Shown here in pieces: positions 28,491 to 36,641 of a stretch of DNA of 64,000 bases. The position numbers and the translations under genes were made by a program. This stretch comes from Corynebacterium sputi DSM 45148 (GTDB lineage Bacteria; Actinomycetota; Actinomycetes; Mycobacteriales; Mycobacteriaceae): NCBI RefSeq assembly GCF_000427865.1, contig NZ_ATYV01000004.1:110764-174763 (forward strand). The letters run 5' to 3'. Under the pieces are notes generated by a model. That model worked only from the letters and a program-made list of their open reading frames with translations, did no database searches and had not been told where the DNA came from. The stretch's first letter is position 1, and every line of letters begins with the position of its first letter.

Positions 28491-28838
28491 ATGAATGACG
28501 CAGGGATGAATCGCGCCGAGGCCACCGGCGACCCGATCGAGGCCTTCGAGGTCCGCACCCCCACCGGTACTGATGATCCGCTGAGCTCGGAGGAAATCGA
28601 GCGGTACCGCAAGGAAATCAACCGGCTCGACGAGATCATCAAGACGGCGGCTAAGCGACGTCAGGAAATCAGCCAGGCGGTCGGCCGCACCCGGATGGGC
28701 TCCGGCGGAACGCGGCTAGTGCACACCCGTGAGGTCCAGATCATTAACGAGTTCCGCGACGAACTCGGACCGGAGGGTCCCGCAATTGCTTCTGCGCTAC
28801 TGCGGATGGGTCGCGGGCGCCTGGGTGGGGCGAGCTAA
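28491..28838 (+). CDS. Chorismate mutase, AroQ type
   Basis: Small helical chorismate mutase of about 115 residues, converting chorismate to prephenate for Phe/Tyr synthesis. The pattern EIERYRKEINRLDEIIKTAAKRRQEISQAVG with its conserved Arg/Lys/Glu (given here by positions 37-67 of the protein) fits mycobacterial Rv0948c, which is activated by DAHP synthase. A short C-terminal helix ends in MGRGRLGGAS. ATG at 28491 is preferred over an in-frame ATG at 28473; CACAAT sits 6 bases upstream and no good ribosome site is present. It shares a 57-base divergent promoter with pcrA and is followed by pgi. Confidence 0.85.
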   Translation: MNDAGMNRAEATGDPIEAFEVRTPTGTDDPLSSEEIERYRKEINRLDEIIKTAAKRRQEISQAVGRTRMGSGGTRLVHTREVQIINEFRDELGPEGPAIASALLRMGRGRLGGAS

Positions 28839-28971
28839 CACCGTCTTGCTGCGTTCGTCGGCGTCAGTAAAACCTCACGCCGGTGCACGGCGCGGTATTG
28901 GGCCGTCGGTCTACTCTTGAATCAATGTTCGGCACCACCGAGCCACGACGATGAATCTGGGAGTTGACACG

Positions 28972-30603
28972 ATGGCAGACATCACCGCTACCGACGCTTG
29001 GTCCGCACTGGGAGATAGGTACGGCGCACTAGCGGATACCAATCTTCGGAAGTTGTTCATGGATGCTCCCGATCGCGTCAAGGATCTGACCTTTGACGCG
29101 GCGGGTCTGCATGTGGACCTGTCGAAGAACATCGTCGACGCTGACACCCTTTCTGCCCTGGTGGAACTGGCGAAGGCCGCTGATGTGGAGGGCGCTCGGG
29201 AGAAGATGTTCTCCGGGGCACACCTGAACAACACTGAGGACCGCGCTGTGCTGCACACGGCGCTTCGCCTGCCCCCGGAGGAAGACCTCACGGTTGACGG
29301 TCAGGACGCCGCTGCTGATATCCACGAGGTTCTCGGCCGGATGCGGGACTTCAGCCGGGCATTGCGCTCTGGCGACTGGCTCGGCGCTACCGGCCGCACG
29401 ATCAAGACCGTGGTCAACATCGGCATCGGCGGCTCGGACCTCGGCCCGGCAATGGTGACCAAGGCCCTGCGCACCTATGCCACCGCTGGCATCACTGCGC
29501 GTTTTGTCTCTAACGTCGATCCGGCTGACCTCATGGCGACTCTCGACAAGCTCGACCCGGAGTCGACTCTTTTCGTCGTCGCGTCCAAGACCTTCACCAC
29601 GCAAGAAACCCTCGCCAATGCCCAGGCTGCGCGCCGGTGGTTGGTGGGGCATTTGGGGGAAGAGGCCGTCGAGAAGCATTTTGTGGCGGTCTCCACCAAC
29701 GCCGAAGAAGTGGCGAAGTTCGGTATCGACACCGACAACATGTTTGGTTTCTGGGACTGGGTGGGCGGCCGCTATTCGGTGCCGTCGGCCATCGGTCTGT
29801 CCATCATGTGCGTGATTGGCGCTCAGGACTTCACTCGATTCCTCCAGGGCATGCGGGAAATGGACGAGCACTTCCTGTCTGCTCCGCTGGCAGAGAACGT
29901 TCCGGTTCTCATGGCGCTGCTGGGCATTTGGTACACTGACTTCTTCGGCGCCGAAACCCAGGCAGTGCTCCCCTACTCCGAGGATATGTCCCGCTTCCCT
30001 GCGTATCTGCAGCAGTTGCTGATGGAATCCAACGGCAAGTCTGTGCGCACGGACGGCACCCGTGTCGATTACCAAACCGGACAGATCTACTGGGGTGAGC
30101 CAGGCACCAATGGACAGCACGCGTTTTATCAGATGATTCACCAGGGAACCCGGCTGATTCCGGCTGACTTCATCGGCTTCGCCCGTCCGCGCCAAGACCT
30201 GCCGACTGCCGATGGCACCGGTTCGATGCATGACCTGCTGATGTCGAACTTCTTCGCGCAGACCAAGGTTCTCGCCTTCGGCAAGGACGCGGACGAGTTG
30301 CGCGCTGAGGGCACTGATGAGGACCTCATCCCGCACAAGATCATGCCGGGCAATCGCCCCTCGACCACGATCCTGGCCGAGGAACTGACTCCCCAAGCGA
30401 TCGGTTCGCTGATCGCACTGTACGAGCACATCACGTTCGTGCAGGGCATCATCTGGGGCCTGAACTCGTTTGACCAGTGGGGTGTCCAGCTCGGCAAGAC
30501 CCAGGCGAACGAACTGCTGCCGGCAGTCTCCGGTGAGGAGACCCCAGACTCAGGCGACCCGTCGACCGATGCGCTGCTGAACTGGTTCCGTACGAACCGT
30601 TAG
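28972..30603 (+). CDS. pgi: Glucose-6-phosphate isomerase
   Basis: Glycolytic isomerase of about 543 residues. Family signatures are present: [27 protein letters not shown] (sugar phosphate site), the signature [17 protein letters not shown], the catalytic [11 protein letters not shown] region with its His nearby, and the C-terminal [28 protein letters not shown] spread over residues 480-510. The ATG at 28972 has GGGAG 8 bases upstream and is preferred to an ATG at 28951. The 133-base gap after chorismate mutase leaves room for a promoter. Gene order CM-pgi matches mycobacteria. Confidence 0.96.
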   Translation: MADITATDAWSALGDRYGALADTNLRKLFMDAPDRVKDLTFDAAGLHVDLSKNIVDADTLSALVELAKAADVEGAREKMFSGAHLNNTEDRAVLHTALRLPPEEDLTVDGQDAAADIHEVLGRMRDFSRALRSGDWLGATGRTIKTVVNIGIGGSDLGPAMVTKALRTYATAGITARFVSNVDPADLMATLDKLDPESTLFVVASKTFTTQETLANAQAARRWLVGHLGEEAVEKHFVAVSTNAEEVAKFGIDTDNMFGFWDWVGGRYSVPSAIGLSIMCVIGAQDFTRFLQGMREMDEHFLSAPLAENVPVLMALLGIWYTDFFGAETQAVLPYSEDMSRFPAYLQQLLMESNGKSVRTDGTRVDYQTGQIYWGEPGTNGQHAFYQMIHQGTRLIPADFIGFARPRQDLPTADGTGSMHDLLMSNFFAQTKVLAFGKDADELRAEGTDEDLIPHKIMPGNRPSTTILAEELTPQAIGSLIALYEHITFVQGIIWGLNSFDQWGVQLGKTQANELLPAVSGEETPDSGDPSTDALLNWFRTNR

Positions 30604-30622
30604 CGGGTCCCAGGATGCAGGA

Positions 30623-30651
30623 AACCTAGTGGAAACACTAGGTTGTTCCTG
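30623..30651 (+). promoter_or_regulatory. Palindrome overlapping leaderless MFS promoter
   Basis: A perfect 9-base inverted repeat AACCTAGTG-GAAA-CACTAGGTT (30623-30644) ends in TAGGTT (30639-30644), which lies 7 bases before the GTG of the transporter gene. It could be an operator covering the -10 box; as a terminator for pgi it lacks a T-run. Confidence 0.55.
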
Positions 30652-31989
30652 GTGACAAATTCATATTCCCCGGACCCGGCCAGCGCGACCACCCTCAGCG
30701 CCCGCCAGGTCCGTCTCATTGCCTTCGTGGGCATCGCCCTCACGGCCCTCAATATGCGCGCGGCAGTCACCGCGCTTCCGCCACTGATCGGCCGTATCAC
30801 CCCTGACCTGGGGCTTGACTCTGGCGCTGTGGGTGTTCTGGTGATGCTTCCCACCGCAATGTTCGCGGTGTCGGCCTTCGCCGCCCCGCAGCTGTTGCGC
30901 AGGCTGGGGCTGCCCGGTCTGCTGATCGCAGCGATGGTGCTCACTGCCTTGGGGCAGATCTCTCGTGTCCTGGGCCCGTCCACCGCCACATTGTTCGGCG
31001 GTTCCCTGCTGGCGCTGTTCGCCATTGGTGTGACCAACGCGGTGGCGCCGCTGGCGGTCCGTGAGTATTTCCCGGACAAGATCCGCAGTATGTCGATGAC
31101 TTACATGCTGTTCATGCAGGCCGGTATGATGCTTCCGCCATTGCTCGTTGAGCCGGTCGCCACTGCGGCTGGTTCGTGGCAGCTTTCGCTGGCGTCGTGG
31201 TCGCTGTTCGCCGTGGCAGCAACGCTGCCATGGATTCCGTTGGCCCTGGCAGCCCGTAAAAACCCGCTTCCCAACGCCTCCGCCTCCCCCAATCCCGACA
31301 CCACACCCACCCCGACATTGATCCCGATGTGGCGCTCGCCCATCGGACTGGGCCTGTTCGCGATGTTCGGATTCACATCATTTAGTACCTACTGCCTGAT
31401 CGGGTTCATCCCGCAGATCTTCACCGATGCCGGGGCGAGCCCTGAGTTCGGTGGAATGATGCTGTCCTACTGGGCGATGCTCGGTGGAATCATTGCGGTC
31501 TTGGGGCCGTGGCTGGTTGACCGGTTCCGGGATCCGTTCGGAGTCCTCGCGATCTTCCTGTTCCTATATTGCGCCGGAACCGCGGGAATGCTCCTGTCTC
31601 CGATGTCACTGCCGTGGCTATGGGTGACGATGTCTGGCCTAGGACCGATTGCCTTCCCGATGGCCTTGACGCTGGTGAACTACCGTGCGCGTACCGCGGT
31701 GGGAGCCAGGTCGTTGTCAGCGTTGTGCCAGGGCGCGGGATACACCGTCGCCTGCGCCGGCCCTGTGGCTTTCGGCGCCCTGTACGGCGCCACCGGTAAC
31801 TGGGTGGCACCGCTAGGTATTTTCATCGCAGCGACGGCTGTGGTCGCGGTGGGCGGCTTCTTCGCGACCCGCCCAGCGATGGTGGAGGACACCATCGCCG
31901 AGTGGGGTCTGCGCGGCATCTACCGGCGCCGTCGTGCAGCGCGAGCAGGTCGCGTCGAGCAGCTCGACGACGCCCCCGACTCCAACTAG
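30652..31989 (+). CDS. MFS transporter, CynX/NimT type
   Basis: Twelve-helix major facilitator protein of about 445 residues in the CynX/NimT group. Visible features are ALNMRAAVTALPPLIGRI in helix 1, helices spaced through SFAAPQLLRRLGLPGLL, a loop near residue 215 with Pro/Thr repeats between the two six-helix halves, and the C-terminal PVAFGALYGATGNW. Relatives export or import cyanate, nitroimidazoles or other small polar compounds; the substrate here cannot be told. GTG start with TAGGTT 7 bases upstream indicates a leaderless message, with an operator-like palindrome over it. The stop overlaps the stop of the opposite yccF gene through a shared CTAG. Confidence 0.87.
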   Translation: MTNSYSPDPASATTLSARQVRLIAFVGIALTALNMRAAVTALPPLIGRITPDLGLDSGAVGVLVMLPTAMFAVSAFAAPQLLRRLGLPGLLIAAMVLTALGQISRVLGPSTATLFGGSLLALFAIGVTNAVAPLAVREYFPDKIRSMSMTYMLFMQAGMMLPPLLVEPVATAAGSWQLSLASWSLFAVAATLPWIPLALAARKNPLPNASASPNPDTTPTPTLIPMWRSPIGLGLFAMFGFTSFSTYCLIGFIPQIFTDAGASPEFGGMMLSYWAMLGGIIAVLGPWLVDRFRDPFGVLAIFLFLYCAGTAGMLLSPMSLPWLWVTMSGLGPIAFPMALTLVNYRARTAVGARSLSALCQGAGYTVACAGPVAFGALYGATGNWVAPLGIFIAATAVVAVGGFFATRPAMVEDTIAEWGLRGIYRRRRAARAGRVEQLDDAPDSN

Positions 31990-32396
31990 CGGGCAGGCGC
32001 CGGAGTGATGCTCCGGGAGTCGTCCACGATCTCCTTGCCGAAGGGGAAGCAGGTCACCGGGATCATCTTGAGGTTCGCCCATGCCAGCGGCAGGCCGATG
32101 ATGGTGATCGCCTGCGCGAGGGCGGTGGTGATGTGGGCGATGGACAGCCACAGGCCAGCGACCAGGAACCAGACCACGTTCATCAAGCCGGTACCGACGC
32201 CGGCACCTGGCTTCTCCACAACGTTGCGGCCAAAGGGCCACAGCGCGTAGCTCGCCATTCGAAATGAGGCGATACCCGCGGGAATCGTGACGATAAAAAT
32301 ACAGGCGATGATTCCGAAGAAGATGTATCCGATGAAGAGCCAGATACCTCCGGTGATCAGCCAAAGAATGTTGAGGATCAGACGTAGGAGCTTCAT
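31986..32396 (-). CDS. YccF domain membrane protein
   Basis: Small inner-membrane protein of 136 residues carrying the YccF domain twice: NILWLITGGIWLFIGYIFFG at the start and NVVWFLVAGLWLSIAHITTA in the second half, each followed by an IPAG/LPLAW turn and a short amphipathic part (FRMASYALWPFG; LKMIPVTCFPFG). Function unknown in all bacteria I know of. ATG with TACCAT 6 bases upstream, so probably leaderless. Convergent with the MFS gene, stops sharing four bases. Confidence 0.88.
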   Translation of the reverse strand: MKLLRLILNILWLITGGIWLFIGYIFFGIIACIFIVTIPAGIASFRMASYALWPFGRNVVEKPGAGVGTGLMNVVWFLVAGLWLSIAHITTALAQAITIIGLPLAWANLKMIPVTCFPFGKEIVDDSRSITPAPAR

Positions 32397-32410
32397 GCCT
32401 CAATGGTAAA

Positions 32411-32436
32411 CGCCCACCCGAGACGACGGGTGGGCG
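32411..32436 (-). terminator. Hairpin between 35-residue gene and yccF
   Basis: Perfect 10-base stem CGCCCACCCG / CGGGTGGGCG with an AGACGA loop, followed on the minus strand by a short GTTTACC. It would end the transcript of the small gene before yccF. The T-run is weak. Confidence 0.6.
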
Positions 32437-32460
32437 CTGACACGCGCGGTTAGCCAGGGG

Positions 32461-32568
32461 CTATTTCTTCTTGCCACCCTTGCGGACGCGGCGGATGATC
32501 TCGATCACGATGGCGCCAACGATAGCGACGACCGGCAAGAGGCTCTTCTTGTTGTTATTTCTGCTCAT
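32461..32568 (-). CDS. 35-residue single-pass membrane peptide
   Basis: Small open frame encoding a 35-residue peptide: a polar start MSRNNNKKS, one hydrophobic helix (LLPVVAIVGAIVIEII) and a very basic tail (RRVRKGGKKK). This is the form of a membrane-anchored micro-protein with a cytoplasmic cationic end. TACTGT lies exactly 7 bases before the ATG, as in many leaderless genes of this window, and a hairpin follows the stop. It is divergent from cysQ, 85 bases apart. Function unknown. Longer readings upstream run antisense through cysQ and are not credible. Confidence 0.65.
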   Translation of the reverse strand: MSRNNNKKSLLPVVAIVGAIVIEIIRRVRKGGKKK

Positions 32569-32640
32569 GACAGAAACAGTAGCCAGCCACAGGTGGCCTT
32601 CGCCACGGTTTCGCAGCCAACGCGAGCGGGGCACTGCCCC

Positions 32641-32646
32641 TATGCT
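32641..32646 (+). promoter_or_regulatory. -10 element of leaderless cysQ
   Basis: TATGCT, 7 bases before the cysQ ATG. A GAGGGG also lies between but is only one base from the ATG, too close for a ribosome site. Confidence 0.55.
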
Positions 32647-32653
32647 GAGGGGC

Positions 32654-33403
32654 ATGACGGTACACGTGGATGACGCAACCCTGGCCCGCCGATTGGCCCT
32701 TGGCACCGGGGATATCCTCAAAGGGGTCAGGAACGTTGGGCTGCTGCGCAATTCCGTCCTGGGCAAGAAGGGGGACTCACTGTCCCAGCAGTGGATCGCA
32801 GCTGTCCTCCAGGAGCATCGACCGGACGACGGAGTGTTGTCGGAGGAAGCATTCGACGACCGTGAGCGCCTGAATCACAACCGAGTGTGGATCATCGATC
32901 CCCTCGACGGCACCAAAGAATTCGCTAACGGCCGCCAGGACTGGGCAGTGCACATCGCGTTGATCGAAGACGGCCAGCCGGTCGTTGCGGCCGTGGGGCT
33001 GCCCGACTTGGGGCAGGTTTTCGTCTCTACGGATGTGAAGGCTGTCGGAGGTCCGCTGACGAACAAGATTGTGGTCTCTCGGACCCGGGCTCCGGAGGTG
33101 GCTGACTACGTCGCCGAAAGGACCGGCATGGCACTGGAGAAGATGGGATCAGCCGGCGCTAAGGCGATGCATGTCCTCCTCGGTGACATGGATGCCTACA
33201 TCCACGACGGCGGGCAGTACGAGTGGGACTCCGCGGCCCCGGTTGGCGTGTGTAAGGCCGCCGGACTGCATGTGTCCCGGCTGGATGGTTCAGCGCACAC
33301 GTTCAATAACGAAGACACGTACATGCCAGATCTCCTGGTCGCTCGACCGGAAGTTGCCGACGAGATCCTGCAACTCTGCAAGGAGTTCAAGGCCAACCAG
33401 TAG
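32654..33403 (+). CDS. cysQ: CysQ / inositol monophosphatase family phosphatase
   Basis: Mg-dependent lithium-sensitive phosphatase of about 249 residues, most likely acting on 3'-phosphoadenosine 5'-phosphate from sulfate assimilation. Metal-site motifs are LSEEAFDD (Glu-Glu, near 59), the signature [15 protein letters not shown] (about 73-88) and the C-terminal [16 protein letters not shown] (about 192). The [10 protein letters not shown] form is typical of CysQ rather than of inositol phosphatases, although fructose-1,6-bisphosphate or inositol phosphate may also be hydrolysed. Upstream in-frame readings cross the small divergent gene and lack support. Confidence 0.88.
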   Translation: MTVHVDDATLARRLALGTGDILKGVRNVGLLRNSVLGKKGDSLSQQWIAAVLQEHRPDDGVLSEEAFDDRERLNHNRVWIIDPLDGTKEFANGRQDWAVHIALIEDGQPVVAAVGLPDLGQVFVSTDVKAVGGPLTNKIVVSRTRAPEVADYVAERTGMALEKMGSAGAKAMHVLLGDMDAYIHDGGQYEWDSAAPVGVCKAAGLHVSRLDGSAHTFNNEDTYMPDLLVARPEVADEILQLCKEFKANQ

Positions 33404-33422
33404 TCACATTTTTGGGGGCCGG

Positions 33423-33428
33423 TAACCT
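33423..33428 (+). promoter_or_regulatory. -10 element of leaderless thyA
   Basis: TAACCT, 7 bases before the thyA ATG and 19 bases after the cysQ stop. No ribosome site is present. Confidence 0.5.
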
Positions 33429-33435
33429 ATGCAGT

Positions 33436-34236
33436 ATGACCATCGAGACCCCGTATGAGGACCTGCTCCAGGACATTCTGCACAACGGAAGCCTGAAGTC
33501 TGACCGCACCGGCACCGGCACCCGTAGCGTGTTCGGGCGCCAGCTCCGATACGACTTGTCGAAGGGTTTTCCCCTTCTGACCACCAAAAAGGTGCACTTG
33601 AAGTCGATCGTGTGGGAACTTCTATGGTTCATGCGCGGCAGCTCCGATAACAACTGGCTGCGTGAGCGTGGAGTCACCATCTGGGACGAGTGGGCCGGCG
33701 AAGACGGCGACCTCGGCCCCATCTACGGGGTTCAGTGGCGTTCGTGGCCAACGCCGGATGGCCGCCACATCGATCAACTTGCGGACGCACTGCAGTTACT
33801 CAAGGATGACCCTGCCTCGCGCCGCAACATCGTCTCCGCATGGAACGTCAGCGAACTGGAGAACATGGCGCTGCCGCCGTGCCACCTGCTGTTCCAGTTC
33901 TATGTCGCCGACGGGAAATTGAGCTGCCAGCTCTACCAGCGCAGCGCGGACATGTTCCTCGGTGTGCCGTTCAACATCGCTTCCTACGCTTTGCTGACCC
34001 ACATGATGGCTCAGCAGGCGGGACTGGAGGTCGGCGACTTCATTTGGACCGGCGGCGACTGCCACATCTATGACAACCATCTCGAGCAGGTTGAGCTGCA
34101 GCTTTCCCGCGAGGCCCGCCCCTATCCGGTGCTGGAGCTGGCCAAGGCCGATTCCCTTTTCGAGTACGATTACGAAGACATCCAGGTCGTCGGATACGAC
34201 CCCCACCCAGCAATCAGAGGGGCGGTAGCAGTGTGA
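33436..34236 (+). CDS. thyA: Thymidylate synthase ThyA
   Basis: Methylates dUMP to dTMP with methylene-THF, leaving dihydrofolate. The 266-residue protein has [19 protein letters not shown] at the phosphate site, [10 protein letters not shown], the nucleophilic Cys in [13 protein letters not shown] (about 148), [19 protein letters not shown] and the folate-site [13 protein letters not shown]. Length is normal. Start is an ATG with TAACCT 7 bases upstream. It overlaps folA, so the enzyme that makes dihydrofolate and the one that recycles it are co-translated. Confidence 0.96.
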   Translation: MTIETPYEDLLQDILHNGSLKSDRTGTGTRSVFGRQLRYDLSKGFPLLTTKKVHLKSIVWELLWFMRGSSDNNWLRERGVTIWDEWAGEDGDLGPIYGVQWRSWPTPDGRHIDQLADALQLLKDDPASRRNIVSAWNVSELENMALPPCHLLFQFYVADGKLSCQLYQRSADMFLGVPFNIASYALLTHMMAQQAGLEVGDFIWTGGDCHIYDNHLEQVELQLSREARPYPVLELAKADSLFEYDYEDIQVVGYDPHPAIRGAVAV

Positions 34237-34757
34237 TGTCCTCACCGGAAGCTGGCGCAACGCGCCCGGGCCGGATCGGAATGATCTGGGCGCAGACCAT
34301 CGATGGGGTGATCGGTGACGGTTCAGCCATGCCGTGGCACCTGCCGGAGGACCTCGCTCATTTCCGCAGGACCACCACTGGGGCACCGGTCATCATGGGC
34401 CGACGCACGTGGGACTCGCTCAACCCGCGTTTTCGTCCGCTGCCGAAACGTCGCAATATCGTCCTTAGCAGGAACTACTCCGATTTCGAGGGGGCCGAGC
34501 ACGCCCCGGATTTCCGCCGGGCAATAGCATTGGTCGCGGACGAGCCGATCGCGTGGATCATCGGCGGAGGTCGTGTCTACCGCGAGGGTCTGGACATCGC
34601 CACCGAATGTGTCGTCACCGAGATCGATATGGATCCTGACATTGAGATTCCCGTCACTGCACCGGAATTGATCGACTGGGAGGTTGAATCCCGCTCGGAC
34701 TGGCTGACCGCGGAGAACGGTCTGCGGTACCGCTTCACCCGCTGGTATCCGCTGTAG
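34236..34757 (+). CDS. folA: Dihydrofolate reductase
   Basis: NADPH-dependent reduction of dihydrofolate to tetrahydrofolate; target of trimethoprim. About 173 residues with GMIWAQTIDGVIGDGSAMPWHLPEDLAHFR at the active site (positions 15-45; catalytic Asp/Glu-type acid in LPEDL), VIMGRRTWDSL for NADPH, and IIGGGRVYREGL. The thyA stop TGA and this ATG share a base (TGATG); a GTG three bases earlier is an alternative start. AGAGGGG lies about 13 bases before the ATG. Ends with the family-typical LRYRFTRW. Confidence 0.94.
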   Translation: MSSPEAGATRPGRIGMIWAQTIDGVIGDGSAMPWHLPEDLAHFRRTTTGAPVIMGRRTWDSLNPRFRPLPKRRNIVLSRNYSDFEGAEHAPDFRRAIALVADEPIAWIIGGGRVYREGLDIATECVVTEIDMDPDIEIPVTAPELIDWEVESRSDWLTAENGLRYRFTRWYPL

Positions 34758-34801
34758 ACACCCGAAACCACATCTAGCATGACCGTGGTTGAATGTCCCG
34801 C

Positions 34802-35080
34802 ATGAGCGAAATCACGACTCCCGAGACCAACCAGCACGTCACCATCTTCGCCACCACGTGGTGCCCCTTCTGCCAGAACCTGCTGTCCTCCCTGAGCAAG
34901 GCCGAGGTTCCCTTTGAGGGATGGGACGTGGAAAAGCACGACGACTTGGCTGAATGGGTCAAGTCGGTCAACGGCGGCAACCGAGTCGTGCCGACCGTCC
35001 TCTACTCCGACGGCACGTACGAGACGAACCCGCCGGCTGCTGTGGTTGAGGAGAAGTACTTGGAACTAGCAGGAAAATAA
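34802..35080 (+). CDS. mrx1: Mycoredoxin-like glutaredoxin
   Basis: Small thioredoxin-fold redox protein of about 92 residues that reduces mycothiol mixed disulfides in Actinobacteria. The active site is TWCPFCQNLL (Cys near residues 23 and 26), followed by WDVEKHDDLAEWV, the cis-Pro loop RVVPTVLYSDG and a C-terminal NPPAAVVEEKYLEL. The CPFC form and VPTV loop fit mycoredoxin-1. ATG at 34802 keeps the family-like N-terminus; an ATG at 34793 is possible. No clear ribosome site. Same strand as thyA-folA, 44 bases after. Confidence 0.85.
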   Translation: MSEITTPETNQHVTIFATTWCPFCQNLLSSLSKAEVPFEGWDVEKHDDLAEWVKSVNGGNRVVPTVLYSDGTYETNPPAAVVEEKYLELAGK

Positions 35081-35093
35081 TTGCTTCCCGACG

Positions 35094-35134
35094 CCCTTCT
35101 CCCCGCCGGCGCGATTGCCTGGCGGGGAGAAGGG
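35094..35134. terminator. Bidirectional hairpin, mycoredoxin / lpdA
   Basis: A perfect 14-base stem CCCTTCTCCCCGCC / GGCGGGGAGAAGGG with a 13-base loop separates the convergent mycoredoxin and lpdA genes. No strong T-run on either side. A copy of the repeated 10-mer GCTTCCCGAC (35083-35092) abuts it. Confidence 0.75.
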
Positions 35135-35153
35135 GACGTCGTTAAGCGGGGTT

Positions 35154-36563
35154 TTAATCCAGATCATCGTGCGCCATGAGCTGGCGCGCGGCTTCAGTGA
35201 TGGAACCGGACATCGACGGGTACACCGAGAAGGTGTTCGCCAGATCACGGACTGTGAGGTTGTTCGTCACGCACACCGCCAGCGGCAAGATCAGCTCCGA
35301 GGCAGTCGGAGCAACGATGACGCCGCCGACGATGATGCCGGAGTTCTTACGGCAGAACAGCTTCACGAAACCGTGGCGGATCGAGCGCATCTTCGCACGC
35401 GGGTTGCCGCGCAGGGGGAAGACCTCAATGCGAGCAGAAACCTCTCCGGACTCGATCTGTGCCTGAGAGACACCGACGGTGGCAATCTCCGGGCGGGTGA
35501 AGACGGCCGAAGAAACGGTGCGCAGGCGAATCGGGGTAACGCCCTCACCGAGTGAGTGGTACATCGCGATACGGCCCTGCATTGCCGCGACAGAGGCCAG
35601 GGGGAACAGGTCGGTGCAGTCACCGGCGGCGTAGATACCCGGCACCGAAGTGCGCGAGACGCGGTCCACCTGAATGTGTCCGGAACGAGTCAGTGCGACG
35701 CCGACTGCGTCCAAGCCAAGTCCACGGGTATTCGGAACAGAACCGACAGTCATCAGGGCGTGGGATCCGCGGATCTCTCGGCCATCGGAGGTGACAACGC
35801 GAACGCCGCCGTCTTCGGTGCGCTCGACAAGGTCACAACGGGCATTCTTCACCACGTCGACACCACGCTCGAAGAGGACGGCCTCGAGGGAATCTGCGGC
35901 GTCAGCGTCCTCGTGCGGCAGGATGCGGTCACGAGAAGCGACCATCGTGACCTTCGCGCCCAGCTCAGCGAAGGAGGAGACGAACTCAGCACCGGTGACA
36001 CCGGAACCGACCACGACGAGGTGCTCGGGGACCTCTTCCAGGTTGTAGACCTGGCGCCAGGTGAGGATGCGCTCGCCGTCCGGGATGGCGCCCGGCAGCA
36101 CGCGCGGGGAGGAGCCGGTGGCCAGCAGCACCAAGTCGCACTCGATGGTCTCCTCGCCGCCTTCGAACAGCTCCACGGTGACGTAGTGGGTGATGCGGCC
36201 GGACTCGTAATCGTCCAGGCGACCGCGGCCCTGCAGCACCGTGATGCCTTCGCGTTCCATCTGCGCGCTCAGGTCGCCGGACTGGTTCGCAGCCAGCGCC
36301 TGCACACGGTCGTTCACCGCGGTGAAGTCGATGGAGCGGTTAGAGAAGTCCGGGCGCAGGCCCATGTCGTCTGCACGACGCATGTCGGTACGGACGCCGG
36401 TCGCGGCGATGAACGCCTTCGACGGCACGCAGTCCCACAGGACCGACGAGCCGCCCATCCCTGCGTCCTCGACGATGGTCACCTCTGCGCCGTACTTCGC
36501 CCCGACCAGTGCGGCCTCGTAGCCAGCGGGGCCTCCACCGATGATCACGATCTTCTTCGCCAC
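35154..36563 (-). CDS. lpdA: LpdA-type flavoprotein, NAD(P)H quinone reductase
   Basis: FAD-dependent pyridine nucleotide-disulfide family protein of 469 residues. It has the FAD site IIGGGPAGYEAALVGAKYG, the NAD(P) site VVVGSGVTGAEFVSSFAELG (about 182), GIYAAGDCTDL and a dimerisation domain. The redox motif reads GGSSVLWDCVPSK: Ser40 replaces the first Cys and only Cys45 remains, so it cannot be a lipoamide dehydrogenase and matches LpdA (Rv3303c), an NAD(P)H:quinone reductase linked to oxidative stress. The C-terminal HPxxE-type catalytic motif is also missing (YPSMSGSITE). GTG start with AGAGGAA at 6 bases. Followed upstream by an amidohydrolase gene as in mycobacteria. Confidence 0.9.
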   Translation of the reverse strand: MAKKIVIIGGGPAGYEAALVGAKYGAEVTIVEDAGMGGSSVLWDCVPSKAFIAATGVRTDMRRADDMGLRPDFSNRSIDFTAVNDRVQALAANQSGDLSAQMEREGITVLQGRGRLDDYESGRITHYVTVELFEGGEETIECDLVLLATGSSPRVLPGAIPDGERILTWRQVYNLEEVPEHLVVVGSGVTGAEFVSSFAELGAKVTMVASRDRILPHEDADAADSLEAVLFERGVDVVKNARCDLVERTEDGGVRVVTSDGREIRGSHALMTVGSVPNTRGLGLDAVGVALTRSGHIQVDRVSRTSVPGIYAAGDCTDLFPLASVAAMQGRIAMYHSLGEGVTPIRLRTVSSAVFTRPEIATVGVSQAQIESGEVSARIEVFPLRGNPRAKMRSIRHGFVKLFCRKNSGIIVGGVIVAPTASELILPLAVCVTNNLTVRDLANTFSVYPSMSGSITEAARQLMAHDDLD

Positions 36564-36641
36564 AGGGTTCCTCTCAAACGTCGAACGTCGCCCATTCCCG
36601 GGTCTCGGGGGCAGGGCAACTGGGTAATAGCGTTATCAAGT

